DNA from: Actinosynnema pretiosum
GTDB taxonomy: Bacteria > Actinomycetota > Actinomycetes > Mycobacteriales > Pseudonocardiaceae
DNA: 64,000 nucleotides
Assembly (NCBI RefSeq): GCF_024171695.1
Contig: NZ_JAMTCF010000001.1
Span: forward strand, 363,061-427,060
Direction: 5' to 3'
Shown here: positions 8,281 to 16,965 of the stretch, one piece after another
Position numbering within the stretch: position 1 is the stretch's first letter
How the letters are laid out: the number at the start of each line of letters is the position of its first letter
Made by a program: the position numbers and the translations under genes
The notes under the pieces: model-generated
The model's input: the letters and a program-made list of their open reading frames with translations, nothing else
What the model was told of the DNA's origin: nothing
Database searches by the model: none

Positions 8281-9129
8281 TCAGGTCAGGTTCGGCAGCA
8301 GCACGACCGCCGCGTGGTGGCAGACCTGCCAGGAGGTGGCCAGCACGGCGGGCGCCCCGACGAGCCAGGTCTCCCAGCGCCCCCACCGCAGCGCCGCCCA
8401 GGTGGCCAGGCCCACCGAGGCCAGCAGCACCTGCGCCCACAGCACCAGCGACACCAGGGCGCTGGAATCGCCCTTGAGCACGCCCTCCTCGACGCCCAGG
8501 GCGGTGGTGCGCCCCGACCCGGCGGCGGCGGGCTCGTCGAGCAGGGTGGCGTCCAGGTACACCGCGCGGTCCGCGCCGAGCGGCAGGCCCCACTGGGCCT
8601 CCCCCTCGGCGGTGGCCAGCACCAGCCTGCCGTCGCCCTTGGCGGGCGGGGCGGGCACCGGGTCGCCCGCGCGGCGCACCCGGTCGACGCGGTAGGTGAA
8701 GCGGCCCTGCCCGGTGGTGGCGACGATCTCGTCGCCCTCCCGCAGCTCGGTGATCCGCCCGAACGCCCGGCCGAAGCTGACCGAGCGCCCCATCAGCACC
8801 GAGACGCCCGGCTGGCCGGGCAGCGGAGTGGTGCGCAGGTGACCGGGCGCGTCGGCCAGCAGCGCGCCGGAGGTGCCCTCGACGACGACCTGGGTCAGGC
8901 CGAGTCCGGGCACCTCCAGCACCGCCACGGGCCTTCCTGGCTCGATCGCGCCGCCGGTGGGCATCTCCACCGCCGCCAGCTCCTCGCGCGCCCGCTCGTA
9001 GAGCACGTCCTGCGAGCGCTCGAACCGGATCGGCCCGACCACCAGCAGGTAGGCGACGAAGTCCAGCAGCAGCAACGAGAGCAGCAGCAGCGCCCGCTTG
9101 GCGAAGACGACCTCGGTCCGCTGGGTCAC
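8281..9129 (-). CDS. Sortase-fold protein lacking catalytic His and Cys
   Basis: A 282-residue membrane protein: N-terminal membrane segment (about 12-32), an extracellular sortase-like beta-barrel, and a second pair of hydrophobic stretches near the C-terminus. Sortases have a conserved 'GHR' and 'TC'. Here the matching segments read VLMGRSVSFGRAF (His replaced by Arg) and RLVLATAEGEAQ (Cys replaced by Ala, codon GCC), and the downstream Arg is absent too. It should therefore be unable to perform transpeptidation. The GTG start overlaps the stop of the gene upstream by four bases, tying it to the pst operon, whose two exoproteins have membrane-anchored, sorting-signal-like tails. A binding or scaffold role is inferred. 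Confidence 0.8.
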   Translation of the reverse strand: MTQRTEVVFAKRALLLLSLLLLDFVAYLLVVGPIRFERSQDVLYERAREELAAVEMPTGGAIEPGRPVAVLEVPGLGLTQVVVEGTSGALLADAPGHLRTTPLPGQPGVSVLMGRSVSFGRAFGRITELREGDEIVATTGQGRFTYRVDRVRRAGDPVPAPPAKGDGRLVLATAEGEAQWGLPLGADRAVYLDATLLDEPAAAGSGRTTALGVEEGVLKGDSSALVSLVLWAQVLLASVGLATWAALRWGRWETWLVGAPAVLATSWQVCHHAAVVLLPNLT

Positions 9130-11615
9130 ACCGCGTCCCGGCGGAAGAGCTTGCGCAGCCTGCGCGTCAGCGGGTGGTCGGCGTTGCCGAAGGTCGACAC
9201 CAGCGGGGCGAGCGCGCCCGCGAGCAGGCCGACGCCGAGCAGCCCCGGCAGCAGCCAGCGGCCGACGGAGTTGCTGTCGCCGCGCGTGGCCACGCTGGTG
9301 ATCGGCCGCGCGCTGGGCTCGGGGCTGCCGCTGGAGGCGGTGGTCGGGGGCGGGGTGCTGGTCTGGTTGGCGGCGGGGTTGCTGCTGTTCTTCGTCCCGG
9401 AGTTGGACTTGGCGGGGTCGCGCTGGTCGGGCAGCAGGTTCCCGGCGGGGTTGTCGCCGACGCCCGGCGGCGGCGGGGGGACCTCACCCGCCTGGTCCCG
9501 CACCGCCTTGGCCGCGTTGCGGGTCTGCTCGCGCAGCGGGTCGGACAGCGCCAGGTAGCCCAGTGGCAGGTCACCGGGCGCCGTGCCGTACCTCTGCCCG
9601 TCACCTGCGGCGTGCTCCAGCAGTTTCGCGTACTTCTCCGCGCTGTCCTTCGGCATCCCCGCCGTCTGCACACCCGCGTAGACCACGGTCGTGCCGGGGT
9701 AGGCGCGGCTGTCCAGCTTGGTGTGGTCGATGGCGAGCATTCCGGTCTTCGCGTCCAGGGTGGTGGACTGGAGGCCGTAGGACATGGACTCGGTGGTGGG
9801 GGCGACGAACTCGCCCTGCGGGGTGCGCAGCGCGGCGGAACGCATCCCGAAGACCGCGACGTCCGGCAGGTCCGTGATGGCCAGCAGCGCCCTGGTGCCC
9901 GCGTTCTGCCGCTCCGGCCGCTTGTAGAGGATCTTGCCGTTCTCCTGCGAGGGGGTGGTGGTGGCGGTGGGGCGGACCTGCACCAGCGCCACGGCGGCGG
10001 CCACCACGGAGGGCACCTGGTTCGCGGCGATGTTGAACCACAGCTGATCCGGGTAGCTGGACGCGTCCGCCGGGACTCTCCAGTCGTCGCGCAGCTCGAC
10101 CTGGGCGTACGGGAGCGCCTGCGCCTTGAACTTCGGGTTGACCACCATGCCCCACTCGTCGGGCTTGCCGCCCAGCCACTCGACGGCCTCCCGGTCCGAG
10201 GCGAGGTAGGAGGTGAGCGCCCAGGTGAGGTCGAGGTCGCCCTGCACGAGCAGCGGGTACGTGGACGAGTTGATGTTCATGGAGTGCATCAGCAGGTCCG
10301 GGTTGGCCTTGGCGAACTCCGGGTCCGTCCCCCACCACTTCGGGTTGGCGGCGATGCCGGGGTGCTTCTCGATGCCCGGCGCCTCGGCGGTGTAGGACTG
10401 GGTGAGCATCTTCATCAGCAGCCTCGGCGTCAGGTTCAGCGACGTGACCTCGGTGTTGTCGCCGTTGTCGACGACGAAGCCGACGCTGAAGCCGGTGGTG
10501 GCCACCGGGGCGTAGACCACGGGCACCGGCGACTCGCCCTCGGGTGGCCGCGTGGTGAGCACGGCGGGGGCCACGCCCGAGGCCAGCGCGGACTGGAACT
10601 GCCTGCGCGCCTCGCCTTCGCCCAGCGAGGTGTACCCGAGCCGGAACAGACCTTCGTCCAGGCAGAACCGGGGCCGCCAGCTCGACATGAGCTGGCCGAG
10701 GAAGGGCGAGCCGACGGTGCGGGTCTCCGGCTTCCCGTCCAGCTCGCACACCTGGGCGCTCTTGCGGAAGCTGAGCGGGAAGGAGAACCTGCGCGCCCAG
10801 TTGGTCGGGCTCTTCCAGGTGTTGGAGTCGCGAGCGCCCGAGGCCGTGCCGGTGCAGCTGCGTCGGACGGTGGACCAGGGAATCTCCTCGACGGGCCTGC
10901 AGTGCGGGTCGCCGACCGGCACGACGACCAGCGAGCAGGTGCCCGCGTCCGAGCAGCCCAGGCTCGGCAGCTGGTCGCCGGGCAGCAGTTCGATGTCCGT
11001 GCTGCCGGTGCCGTCCGCGCGGGTCGTGCCCTGCATGACCGGGGGCAGCACGTAGTTGTAGGTGTCAGGTGACAGGTCCGGCGGCGGGCCCGCCTTGACC
11101 GAGCCGTCCGGCCAGGCGATCGGTCTGCCCTGGGCGTCCACCTCGACCTGGTTCCACGAGTAGCGCTGCCCGTCGCGGGCGGTGAACGACAAGGCGGACA
11201 CCAGGTTCCGGTCGTCGGCTCCCGCGTCGCCGTAGGCCACCCGGTCCCACGCGGTGGCGTCGGCGAACGTGGCGTGCTCCATCGTCCGTCCCGCGCCCCA
11301 GCACCGCTGCTGGGTCACCTCGGAGGCCTCGCCCCAGCACTGCAGGACGACGACCGGGTAGCGCCCGGAGCTGTCGGTGGGCCGGAACCCGTCCCAGGAC
11401 ACCTTGACCCGCTGCCGCACCAGGTCACCGGTCTGCGAGACGGTGACGGAACCGGTGCCCGGCGCCGCGTCCTTGCGGTAGTGCTCGTCGAAGTCCTGGC
11501 TGATCGTGACCGGCTGCCCGCTCGGGGGCCCGGCCACCACCTCGGCGGCGACGACCGGCGCCGACGCCACGAGCAGACCGGCGACCAGCGCCAGCGCGGT
11601 GGTCTCGCGTCTCAC
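9126..11615 (-). CDS. Large secreted, C-terminally anchored protein with PstS-like region
   Basis: An 829-residue exoprotein. It has a signal peptide (residues 1-24, ending VVAAE) and a long Cys-containing extracellular part. A substrate-binding-protein-like segment follows (NPKWWGTDPEFAKANPD; LVQGDLDLTWALTSYLASD; LWFNIAANQVPSVVAAAVAL). A Pro/Ser/Thr/Asn-rich linker, one membrane helix (about 785-808) and a basic tail (RRLRKLFRRD) end the protein. The architecture implies display on the membrane with the bulk outside. GTGA overlaps join it to the PstS gene upstream and the sortase-fold gene downstream. It probably assists phosphate capture or senses the cell wall; the exact function is unknown. 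Confidence 0.75.
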   Translation of the reverse strand: MRRETTALALVAGLLVASAPVVAAEVVAGPPSGQPVTISQDFDEHYRKDAAPGTGSVTVSQTGDLVRQRVKVSWDGFRPTDSSGRYPVVVLQCWGEASEVTQQRCWGAGRTMEHATFADATAWDRVAYGDAGADDRNLVSALSFTARDGQRYSWNQVEVDAQGRPIAWPDGSVKAGPPPDLSPDTYNYVLPPVMQGTTRADGTGSTDIELLPGDQLPSLGCSDAGTCSLVVVPVGDPHCRPVEEIPWSTVRRSCTGTASGARDSNTWKSPTNWARRFSFPLSFRKSAQVCELDGKPETRTVGSPFLGQLMSSWRPRFCLDEGLFRLGYTSLGEGEARRQFQSALASGVAPAVLTTRPPEGESPVPVVYAPVATTGFSVGFVVDNGDNTEVTSLNLTPRLLMKMLTQSYTAEAPGIEKHPGIAANPKWWGTDPEFAKANPDLLMHSMNINSSTYPLLVQGDLDLTWALTSYLASDREAVEWLGGKPDEWGMVVNPKFKAQALPYAQVELRDDWRVPADASSYPDQLWFNIAANQVPSVVAAAVALVQVRPTATTTPSQENGKILYKRPERQNAGTRALLAITDLPDVAVFGMRSAALRTPQGEFVAPTTESMSYGLQSTTLDAKTGMLAIDHTKLDSRAYPGTTVVYAGVQTAGMPKDSAEKYAKLLEHAAGDGQRYGTAPGDLPLGYLALSDPLREQTRNAAKAVRDQAGEVPPPPPGVGDNPAGNLLPDQRDPAKSNSGTKNSSNPAANQTSTPPPTTASSGSPEPSARPITSVATRGDSNSVGRWLLPGLLGVGLLAGALAPLVSTFGNADHPLTRRLRKLFRRDAV

Positions 11616-13228
11616 TGCGCACTCCCCTGGTTGTTGCGCCTGCGCGCGATCGCGCGGGCGACGAAGGTCGGGACGACGAGCACGAGCAGCAGTTCCAGCG
11701 CGGCCAGCGCGGCCAGCGCGTCGTCGCCGCTGCGGGAGGACGCCAGCTCGGTGGCGCTGCCCGCGACGGCCGTGCCGTTGCCATTGCCCTGGCCCTGGCC
11801 GACGGGCAGGCCGGTCAGCGGGTCGATCGCGGCGTCGTCGCCCGCGCCGTCGGGGACGCCGTCGCCGTTGGCGTCGCCGCCGGTACCGTTCCCGTCGCCG
11901 TTCCCGCCGCCCTGGCCGTTCCCGTTGCCATTCCCCTGGCCGGTGCCGTTCCCGGTGCCGCCACCGCCGCCGTTCCCGGTGCCGCACGGGCCCTGGCCGA
12001 CCTTGTCGCACGCCTCCGGCATGGGCGCGGTCTTGGCCAGCTTGTTGTTGTCCGGGTCGCTCGGGTCGAACGTGGGGTTGCCGCAGTCCTCCGGCTTGAG
12101 GGTGCTCTGGTCGGCGCCGGGGACCTTCCGCACCTGCTCGAAGCCCGCGCGCACCAGGTTCAGCGGCAGCGGCGAGTAGCCGAGGTCCGGCATGGCGACC
12201 TGGCCCGTGCACAGGAAGTACCGGGCGAACGCGCCGAGCGTGCGCCCGGACGCCTTGGTGAGCTTCCCGTCCTCGGAGATCGGCAGGATCATGTACGAGT
12301 AGGACGACAGCGGGTAGGTGCGCGGGTCCGGGCTGCTGTAGACGCCGTCGAGGATCTGGGTCAGGTACGTCTCCTTGGACGCGTCCCGCTCGATCTGCGC
12401 CGACTGGAGCGCCACCGCCACGTTCTGCGCGGTGGGCGCGACGAAGTAGTCGGCGGCGTTCTTCACCTTGACCACGGGGTAGTTCAGCGCCGTGGCGTAC
12501 GAGTACTCGACGTACCCGATGGCGCCCTCGCCGTACTCGGCGGAGATGTAGCCCGCCATCTGCGAGGACCCGCTCTGCGCCACCGCGCCCTTGAACTCCG
12601 GGTAGTACGAGGTGAGGCCGCAGGGCTTGTTGCGGTTGACGTGCTCGGCGAAGAACGGGCAGTACTTGTCCTTGTGCTGCTTGGACATCCACAGCGTGAA
12701 CTGCGCCGTGGTGCCCGAGCCGTCCGAGCGGACCACCGGGACGATGCGCTTCTTCGGCAGCTTGCGGCCGTTGTTGTCGGCCGTGATCCGGTCGTCGGAC
12801 CAGTCGGTGATCTCGCCGGTGAAGATCGCGGTGATGGTCTCGCCGCGCAGCCGCAGGTCGCGCACGAGCTGCCCGCCCACGCTCAGCTTGTACATGAACG
12901 CGGTGCCACCGGCGACGATCGGCATGTACGCGAACGGCCTGCCGTTGGAGTTGTCGGCGTTGCCGGTGACCGGGTCGACGCCCTGGAACGGGATCTCCGA
13001 GACGGCGAAGTCGTTCATCTTCTGCGCGAAGTCGAGCCTGCCCGCGCTGGAGCCGGAACCGGAGTAGCTGACCGGCATCCCGTTGGCGTTGACGTCGGCG
13101 ATCCACTGCTTGATCGCGTTCTCGCTCCACGACGAGCCCGAGCCGCGAAGCGGGTAGTAGCTCTGCGCCTGCGTCGGTGGCGGGGCCACCATGAGCAGCA
13201 GGAGCAGCACGAGCGGCAGGCGCTTCAC
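11612..13228 (-). CDS. pstS: Phosphate-binding protein PstS with C-terminal membrane anchor
   Basis: A 538-residue PstS homologue. Signal peptide 1-22 (no lipobox Cys), then the phosphate-binding fold with SGSGSSAGRLDF, IFTGEITDWSDDRI and VVRSDGSGTTAQFTLW, which carry the Ser/Thr/Arg contacts of PstS. After about residue 390 comes a Gly/Asn-rich linker of roughly 70 residues, then one hydrophobic helix (ELLLVLVVPTFVA) and an Arg-rich tail. Typical Gram-positive PstS is a lipoprotein; here anchoring is by a C-terminal helix instead. Start GTG 13228 overlaps the pstA stop; its own stop overlaps the next gene. Delivers phosphate to PstCA. Confidence 0.9.
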   Translation of the reverse strand: MKRLPLVLLLLLMVAPPPTQAQSYYPLRGSGSSWSENAIKQWIADVNANGMPVSYSGSGSSAGRLDFAQKMNDFAVSEIPFQGVDPVTGNADNSNGRPFAYMPIVAGGTAFMYKLSVGGQLVRDLRLRGETITAIFTGEITDWSDDRITADNNGRKLPKKRIVPVVRSDGSGTTAQFTLWMSKQHKDKYCPFFAEHVNRNKPCGLTSYYPEFKGAVAQSGSSQMAGYISAEYGEGAIGYVEYSYATALNYPVVKVKNAADYFVAPTAQNVAVALQSAQIERDASKETYLTQILDGVYSSPDPRTYPLSSYSYMILPISEDGKLTKASGRTLGAFARYFLCTGQVAMPDLGYSPLPLNLVRAGFEQVRKVPGADQSTLKPEDCGNPTFDPSDPDNNKLAKTAPMPEACDKVGQGPCGTGNGGGGGTGNGTGQGNGNGNGQGGGNGDGNGTGGDANGDGVPDGAGDDAAIDPLTGLPVGQGQGNGNGTAVAGSATELASSRSGDDALAALAALELLLVLVVPTFVARAIARRRNNQGSAQ

Positions 13229-14331
13229 GCGCGTCCTCCTCGGGAAGACCGCTGCGCGACCAGGCGCGCGACGATGAACAGCAGCAGGACCAGTGCGAGC
13301 AGGATCGAGGCCGCGCCGAACGCGCGGACCTGGTCGACCCGCTCGGAGGAGCGGGCGAGGCTGTAGGTGACCAGGGGCAGCGACACCATCGGCCCCGACG
13401 TGGGGTCGGCGTTGAGGTAGGTGGTGTACCCGGCGGTGAGCAGCACCGGCGAGGTCTCGCCGATGCCGCGCGCGATGCCCAGGATCAGCGCGGTGGCCAG
13501 CGAGGGGCGCGCGGTGGGCAGGACGACCCGCCACACCGTGCTCCACTGCGAGGCCCCCAGCGCCAGGCTCGCCTCGCGCAGCCCGTCCGGGACGACGCGC
13601 AGCACGACCTCGGAGGCGCGGGCGATGATCGGCAGCATCATGACGCTGATGGCCAGCGACGCGGCCAGGCCGCTGCGGTCGAAGCCGCCGACGACCAGGA
13701 CCGTGACGTAGACGAACAGGCCCGCCACGATCGACGGCAGCGCGGTCATGGCCTCGACGACGGTGCGCACGGGCCGGGCGAGCCTCCCGCCGACCTCGTT
13801 GAGGAACACCGCGCAGCCGACGCCCAGCGGCAGGGTGATCACGACCGCGATGGAGATCTGGACCAGGGTGCCGACGAGCGCGTGCAGCACCCCGCCCTCC
13901 TCCAGCGGGTCGAGCGGCCCCGCCGCGCTGAGGTCGTCGGTGAAGAAGTTCAGGTGCCCCAGCGCTTCCGCGCCGCGCCAGAACGTGTAGCCGACCACCA
14001 GCGCCAGTCCGACGCCGAGCAGCGCGGCGAGCGCGTGCACGACCGCAGCGCCCACCCGGTCCTTGACCACGGAGACGGGGTGGCGCAGCGCGGTGACGGA
14101 GGCGTACAGCAGCACGAACGCCAGGTACCAGCACACGACGAAGCCGAGCCGGCCCGTGGCGGGCAGCAGGTTCAGGTAGATGATCCAGACCAGCGCCAGT
14201 GATCCGACGCCCGCGCCCGCGGCGGCGAGGACGTCGTCCAGCGTGCGTCCCCCGACGCGGCGCGGCACCGCCTCCGGTGGCGCCTCGCCCGGCGCGTCCG
14301 GCCGGGCCTCGGGTTCGACGACCGTTGTCAT
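13225..14331 (-). CDS. pstA: Phosphate ABC transporter permease PstA
   Basis: A 368-residue inner-membrane permease. An extra N-terminal segment with three hydrophobic stretches precedes the usual six-helix core; the family is commonly nearer 290 residues. Permease signatures VVEAMTALPSIVAGLFVYV and the EAA-type loop EASLALGASQWSTVWRVVLP are clear, as is GIARGIGETSPVLLTAG. AGGAAAGAC precedes the ATG. Lies eight bases downstream of pstC. Confidence 0.95.
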   Translation of the reverse strand: MTTVVEPEARPDAPGEAPPEAVPRRVGGRTLDDVLAAAGAGVGSLALVWIIYLNLLPATGRLGFVVCWYLAFVLLYASVTALRHPVSVVKDRVGAAVVHALAALLGVGLALVVGYTFWRGAEALGHLNFFTDDLSAAGPLDPLEEGGVLHALVGTLVQISIAVVITLPLGVGCAVFLNEVGGRLARPVRTVVEAMTALPSIVAGLFVYVTVLVVGGFDRSGLAASLAISVMMLPIIARASEVVLRVVPDGLREASLALGASQWSTVWRVVLPTARPSLATALILGIARGIGETSPVLLTAGYTTYLNADPTSGPMVSLPLVTYSLARSSERVDQVRAFGAASILLALVLLLFIVARLVAQRSSRGGRA

Positions 14332-14339
14332 GTCTTTCC

Positions 14340-15326
14340 TCAGATCTCGGCGCCCGCGCCGCTGCGGCTGCGCGCCACGACGATCGAGGCGAGGACGTTG
14401 ACCAGCAGCGTGAACAGGAACAGCACCAGCCCGGCGGCGAGCAGCGCCGAGAGCTGGAAGGGGCTCGACTCGCCGAAGCGCAGCGCGATGAGCTGGGAGA
14501 TGGTGTTGCCGCCCTTCTCCAGCAGGCGGAACTTCACCTCGAACGCGGGCGAGATGATCAGCGCGACGGCGATGGTCTCGCCGAGCGCCCGGCCGAGGCC
14601 GAGCATGGTGCCGCCGATGATGCCGCCGCGCCCGAAGGGCAGCACCACCGAGCGGATCACGCCCCAGCGGGTGGAGCCGAGGGCGAGCGCGGCCTCGCGC
14701 TCCCCCTGCGGGGCCGAGGAGAACACCTCGCGCATGACGGACGCGGTGATCGGGACGACCATCATCGAGACCACCACGCCGCAGATGAACGTGGACGAGG
14801 TGTAGGCGGTGCGCTCCCACACGGCGGCGTCGAGATCGGTGTCCACCCTGAAGAACGGCAGGAAGCCGAGGTGGGTGGCGAGCCACCGGGACAGGTGGAT
14901 GATCTCGGGCTGGAGGAAGAAGAACCCCCACAGGCCGTAGACGACGCTGGGCACGGCCGCCATCAGGTCGAGCAGCGCCACGAACGTGCGCTTGAGGCGC
15001 AGCGGCGCGTACTCGGTGATGTAGAGCGCGGTGCCGAGCGCCACCGGGATGGTGATGGTGATGGCGACGAGCGCGACCTGGACCGTGCCGAGCGCGACGG
15101 ACAGGATGCCCAGGGTGTTGGACTCGGGGCGCCACGTGTTCTCGGTGAAGAAGCTCCAGCCGAGCACGCGCAGCGTCGGGACCGCCTGGTAGGCCAGGAA
15201 GGCCCCGATGCCGCCCATGACGAGCAGCACGAGCACGCCGGTGGTGCGGGCGACGCCGCGGAAGACCCGGTCGGAGAGCGGGATCGCGGGCGCGGTGGAA
15301 CGGGGCCGATCGACTTCGGCCGTCAT
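14340..15326 (-). CDS. pstC: Phosphate ABC transporter permease PstC
   Basis: A 328-residue inner-membrane permease with six predicted helices. PstC signatures are DLMAAVPSVVYGLWGFF, the cytoplasmic EAA loop EAALALGSTRWGVIRSVVLP, and GLGRALGETIAVALIISPAF. First gene of the pst operon pstC-pstA-pstS-9126-8281, which runs leftward with four-base overlaps from pstA onward. A PHO-box-like site lies about 60-80 bases upstream of the start. Confidence 0.96.
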   Translation of the reverse strand: MTAEVDRPRSTAPAIPLSDRVFRGVARTTGVLVLLVMGGIGAFLAYQAVPTLRVLGWSFFTENTWRPESNTLGILSVALGTVQVALVAITITIPVALGTALYITEYAPLRLKRTFVALLDLMAAVPSVVYGLWGFFFLQPEIIHLSRWLATHLGFLPFFRVDTDLDAAVWERTAYTSSTFICGVVVSMMVVPITASVMREVFSSAPQGEREAALALGSTRWGVIRSVVLPFGRGGIIGGTMLGLGRALGETIAVALIISPAFEVKFRLLEKGGNTISQLIALRFGESSPFQLSALLAAGLVLFLFTLLVNVLASIVVARSRSGAGAEI

Positions 15327-15386
15327 TGGACTTCTCCCCCTGCGTGCGGCGGTTCCGGGAACGGCGTCGCCTTCCCGGCATTCGAG

Positions 15387-15408
15387 ACGGTGGCTGACGG
15401 CGGTGAAC
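15387..15408 (-). promoter_or_regulatory. PHO-box-like direct repeat upstream of pstC
   Basis: Read leftward, GTTCACCGCCG (15408-15398) is followed directly by TCAGCCACCGT, an 11+11 arrangement like the PhoP operator of Streptomyces. It lies between the small gene at 15411 and pstC. Confidence 0.6.
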
Positions 15409-15410
15409 GC

Positions 15411-15803
15411 TCACCCAACGGGACGTTGGCGCCACACGTCGGAGCCGCCTCGGCTCGACCTGCCGCGCTTTCCCGTTCGGTATAAGGCGAGTTCGGGGTC
15501 CAGTCCGGCGTCGACGGCGCGCGTGCCGAAGCGGTTGGCGGCCAGCTCGGCGTCCACCCGGCGGGCGAAGCCCTGGGCGGACCGGGCGAGTTCCGCCAAG
15601 CGCCACCACCACGAGCCGTCGTCGGCGTGCCCGATGACGAACCCGGCGAGGGCGGCGCGGGCCCGGACGACGGCGACCTCGGCGCGGGCCGAGGCGAGGT
15701 CGTCGTGCTCGCGCACGCACACCCCGAGCACCCGGTTGTTGCCCCCCATCAGCCGCCACCGGATACCGCTTTCCGCCATGCGGTAGCACTGGAAACGTGT
15801 CAC
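15411..15803 (-). CDS. Small YegP/DUF1508-like protein
   Basis: A 130-residue cytoplasmic protein. The N-terminal half has GIRWRLMGGNNRVLG, which resembles the 'WRLkagNg.via' block of DUF1508/YegP proteins, and WWWRLAELARSAQGFARRVD farther on. The GTG start at 15803 has GGGAGGG six bases upstream. It lies upstream of pstC in the same direction. Assignment is by weak similarity; function unknown. Confidence 0.6.
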   Translation of the reverse strand: MTRFQCYRMAESGIRWRLMGGNNRVLGVCVREHDDLASARAEVAVVRARAALAGFVIGHADDGSWWWRLAELARSAQGFARRVDAELAANRFGTRAVDAGLDPELALYRTGKRGRSSRGGSDVWRQRPVG

Positions 15804-16323
15804 GATCGCCCTCCCGGTAACCGGCTCGGCCCGAGCCGGTGCGGCCGGGGACGGTTCCCACCGAGCCGGTCCCCGTTCAGCAGGGGGAGACGTTCACGCC
15901 GGGACGGTAAGCGCGGTGGTCCTGCGGGGTGAGCGCCACACGCACGGTCGGTTAACGGGAGCGGTCGCGCGCCGGGCGCCGGCTCCACCCTGGACCGCAC
16001 GGCCGAGCGGGGGCGGCCGTTCGCGCGGGAGGCGGGGCCGGTCGGCGGATCACCGGAACGCGCCGGTGCCGCCGGGCGGCGGGAAAGCCCTTGCGGGACA
16101 ACGGGTGTCGGCGGGCACGGGCGGGACGACGAGACGCGAAAGGCTCGTTTCCGCTTGGCGCGCAAGGACTTCCGCTGAGCGGTTGGCGCGCGCCGGTCGC
16201 GGGAGCGCGGTCCGCCGCGCCGCACTTCCGCGCCGCGCCCGACCGGTCACCCTCCTCGCGCCACGAGCCCGCGCCGCGCCCCGCCGGACGCCCCTCGCAC
16301 CAGCACCACGGGCAGCCGCGCCC

Positions 16324-16377
16324 CGGCAGCACGGGCAGCACGGGCAGCACGGGCAGCACGGGCAGCACGGGCAGCCG
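16324..16377. repeat. 9-bp tandem repeat, six copies
   Basis: GGGCAGCAC is repeated head to tail: four perfect internal copies plus variant first and last copies. A unit of this length cannot be a CRISPR repeat. Confidence 0.9.
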
Positions 16378-16410
16378 CACCGCACCCTCGTGCCGCACAC
16401 GACCGGGCGT

Positions 16411-16569
16411 CCCCTGCCCGGCACCACGAGCCGCCACACCGGACACGCGCCCCCACCGGATGCCCCTCGCACCAGCACCACTTGCAGCCGCGCCCCACCC
16501 TCGTGCCGCACCCCACCGGACGCCCCTGCCCGGCACCACGAGCCGCCACACCGGACACGCGCCCCCACC
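16411..16569. repeat. 47-bp identical direct repeat (16411-16457 and 16523-16569)
   Basis: The two copies, each beginning CCCCTGCCCGGCACCACG, are identical over 47 bases. A second, imperfect pair (about 16290-16323 and 16462-16495) surrounds and partly interleaves with them, so the region grew by segmental duplication. Confidence 0.85.
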
Positions 16570-16965
16570 CCGTGCCGCGAGCCGCCGAACCGCACCGCGA
16601 CCTCACCGGACACCCCTTCGCCCGGCGCCGGGAACGCGGGCCGCCGCGCCGCGCTCCCGCGCCTCCGGGCGACGCGTCCGACCTCCCGCGCCGACCCCGG
16701 TTTCGCGCGTCCCCGAAGCCGGTCACTCGCCGTCGCCCCCCGATGCCTTCGGGTAACCGTCGCCCGCCCCCGCGCGCGCTTGTCGCCCCCGGCCGCGCGC
16801 CGGATCATCACAGTGTTGACACGAGTCGAGCGGCAGGGAAGGCAGGGCGATGGGTCAATCCGAGGCTGCGGGCGGCCGAGGCGCGCCCCGCCGGACGCAG
16901 GCCCCCGCGCTGCGCCGGACGTCCGCCGAGCCGGGGGTCCGGCGAGCCCTGGGCCCACTGGCGCC

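Larger units (their letters stand above)
15804..16965. other. 1.2-kb repeat-rich non-coding region
   Basis: No supported gene: frames on both strands are long only because of base composition and encode Arg/Pro/Ala-rich strings. The region contains a 9-bp tandem array and two sets of longer degenerate repeats (separate entries). The AT-richer stretch near 16800-16825 (CACAGTGTTGACACG) may hold a promoter for the regulator gene at 16966. Confidence 0.6.

Noticed and set aside
11612-11800. LPxTG or LAxTG sorting signal in the PstS tail
   Set aside because: The tail has the hydrophobic helix and basic end, but the nearest strings (DPLTGLP, ELASSRSG) do not fit either motif.
16324-16377. Tandem array as a possible CRISPR
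   Set aside because: The unit is 9 bp with no unique spacers, unlike the roughly 29-bp repeat and 32-bp spacer pattern expected with type I-E.
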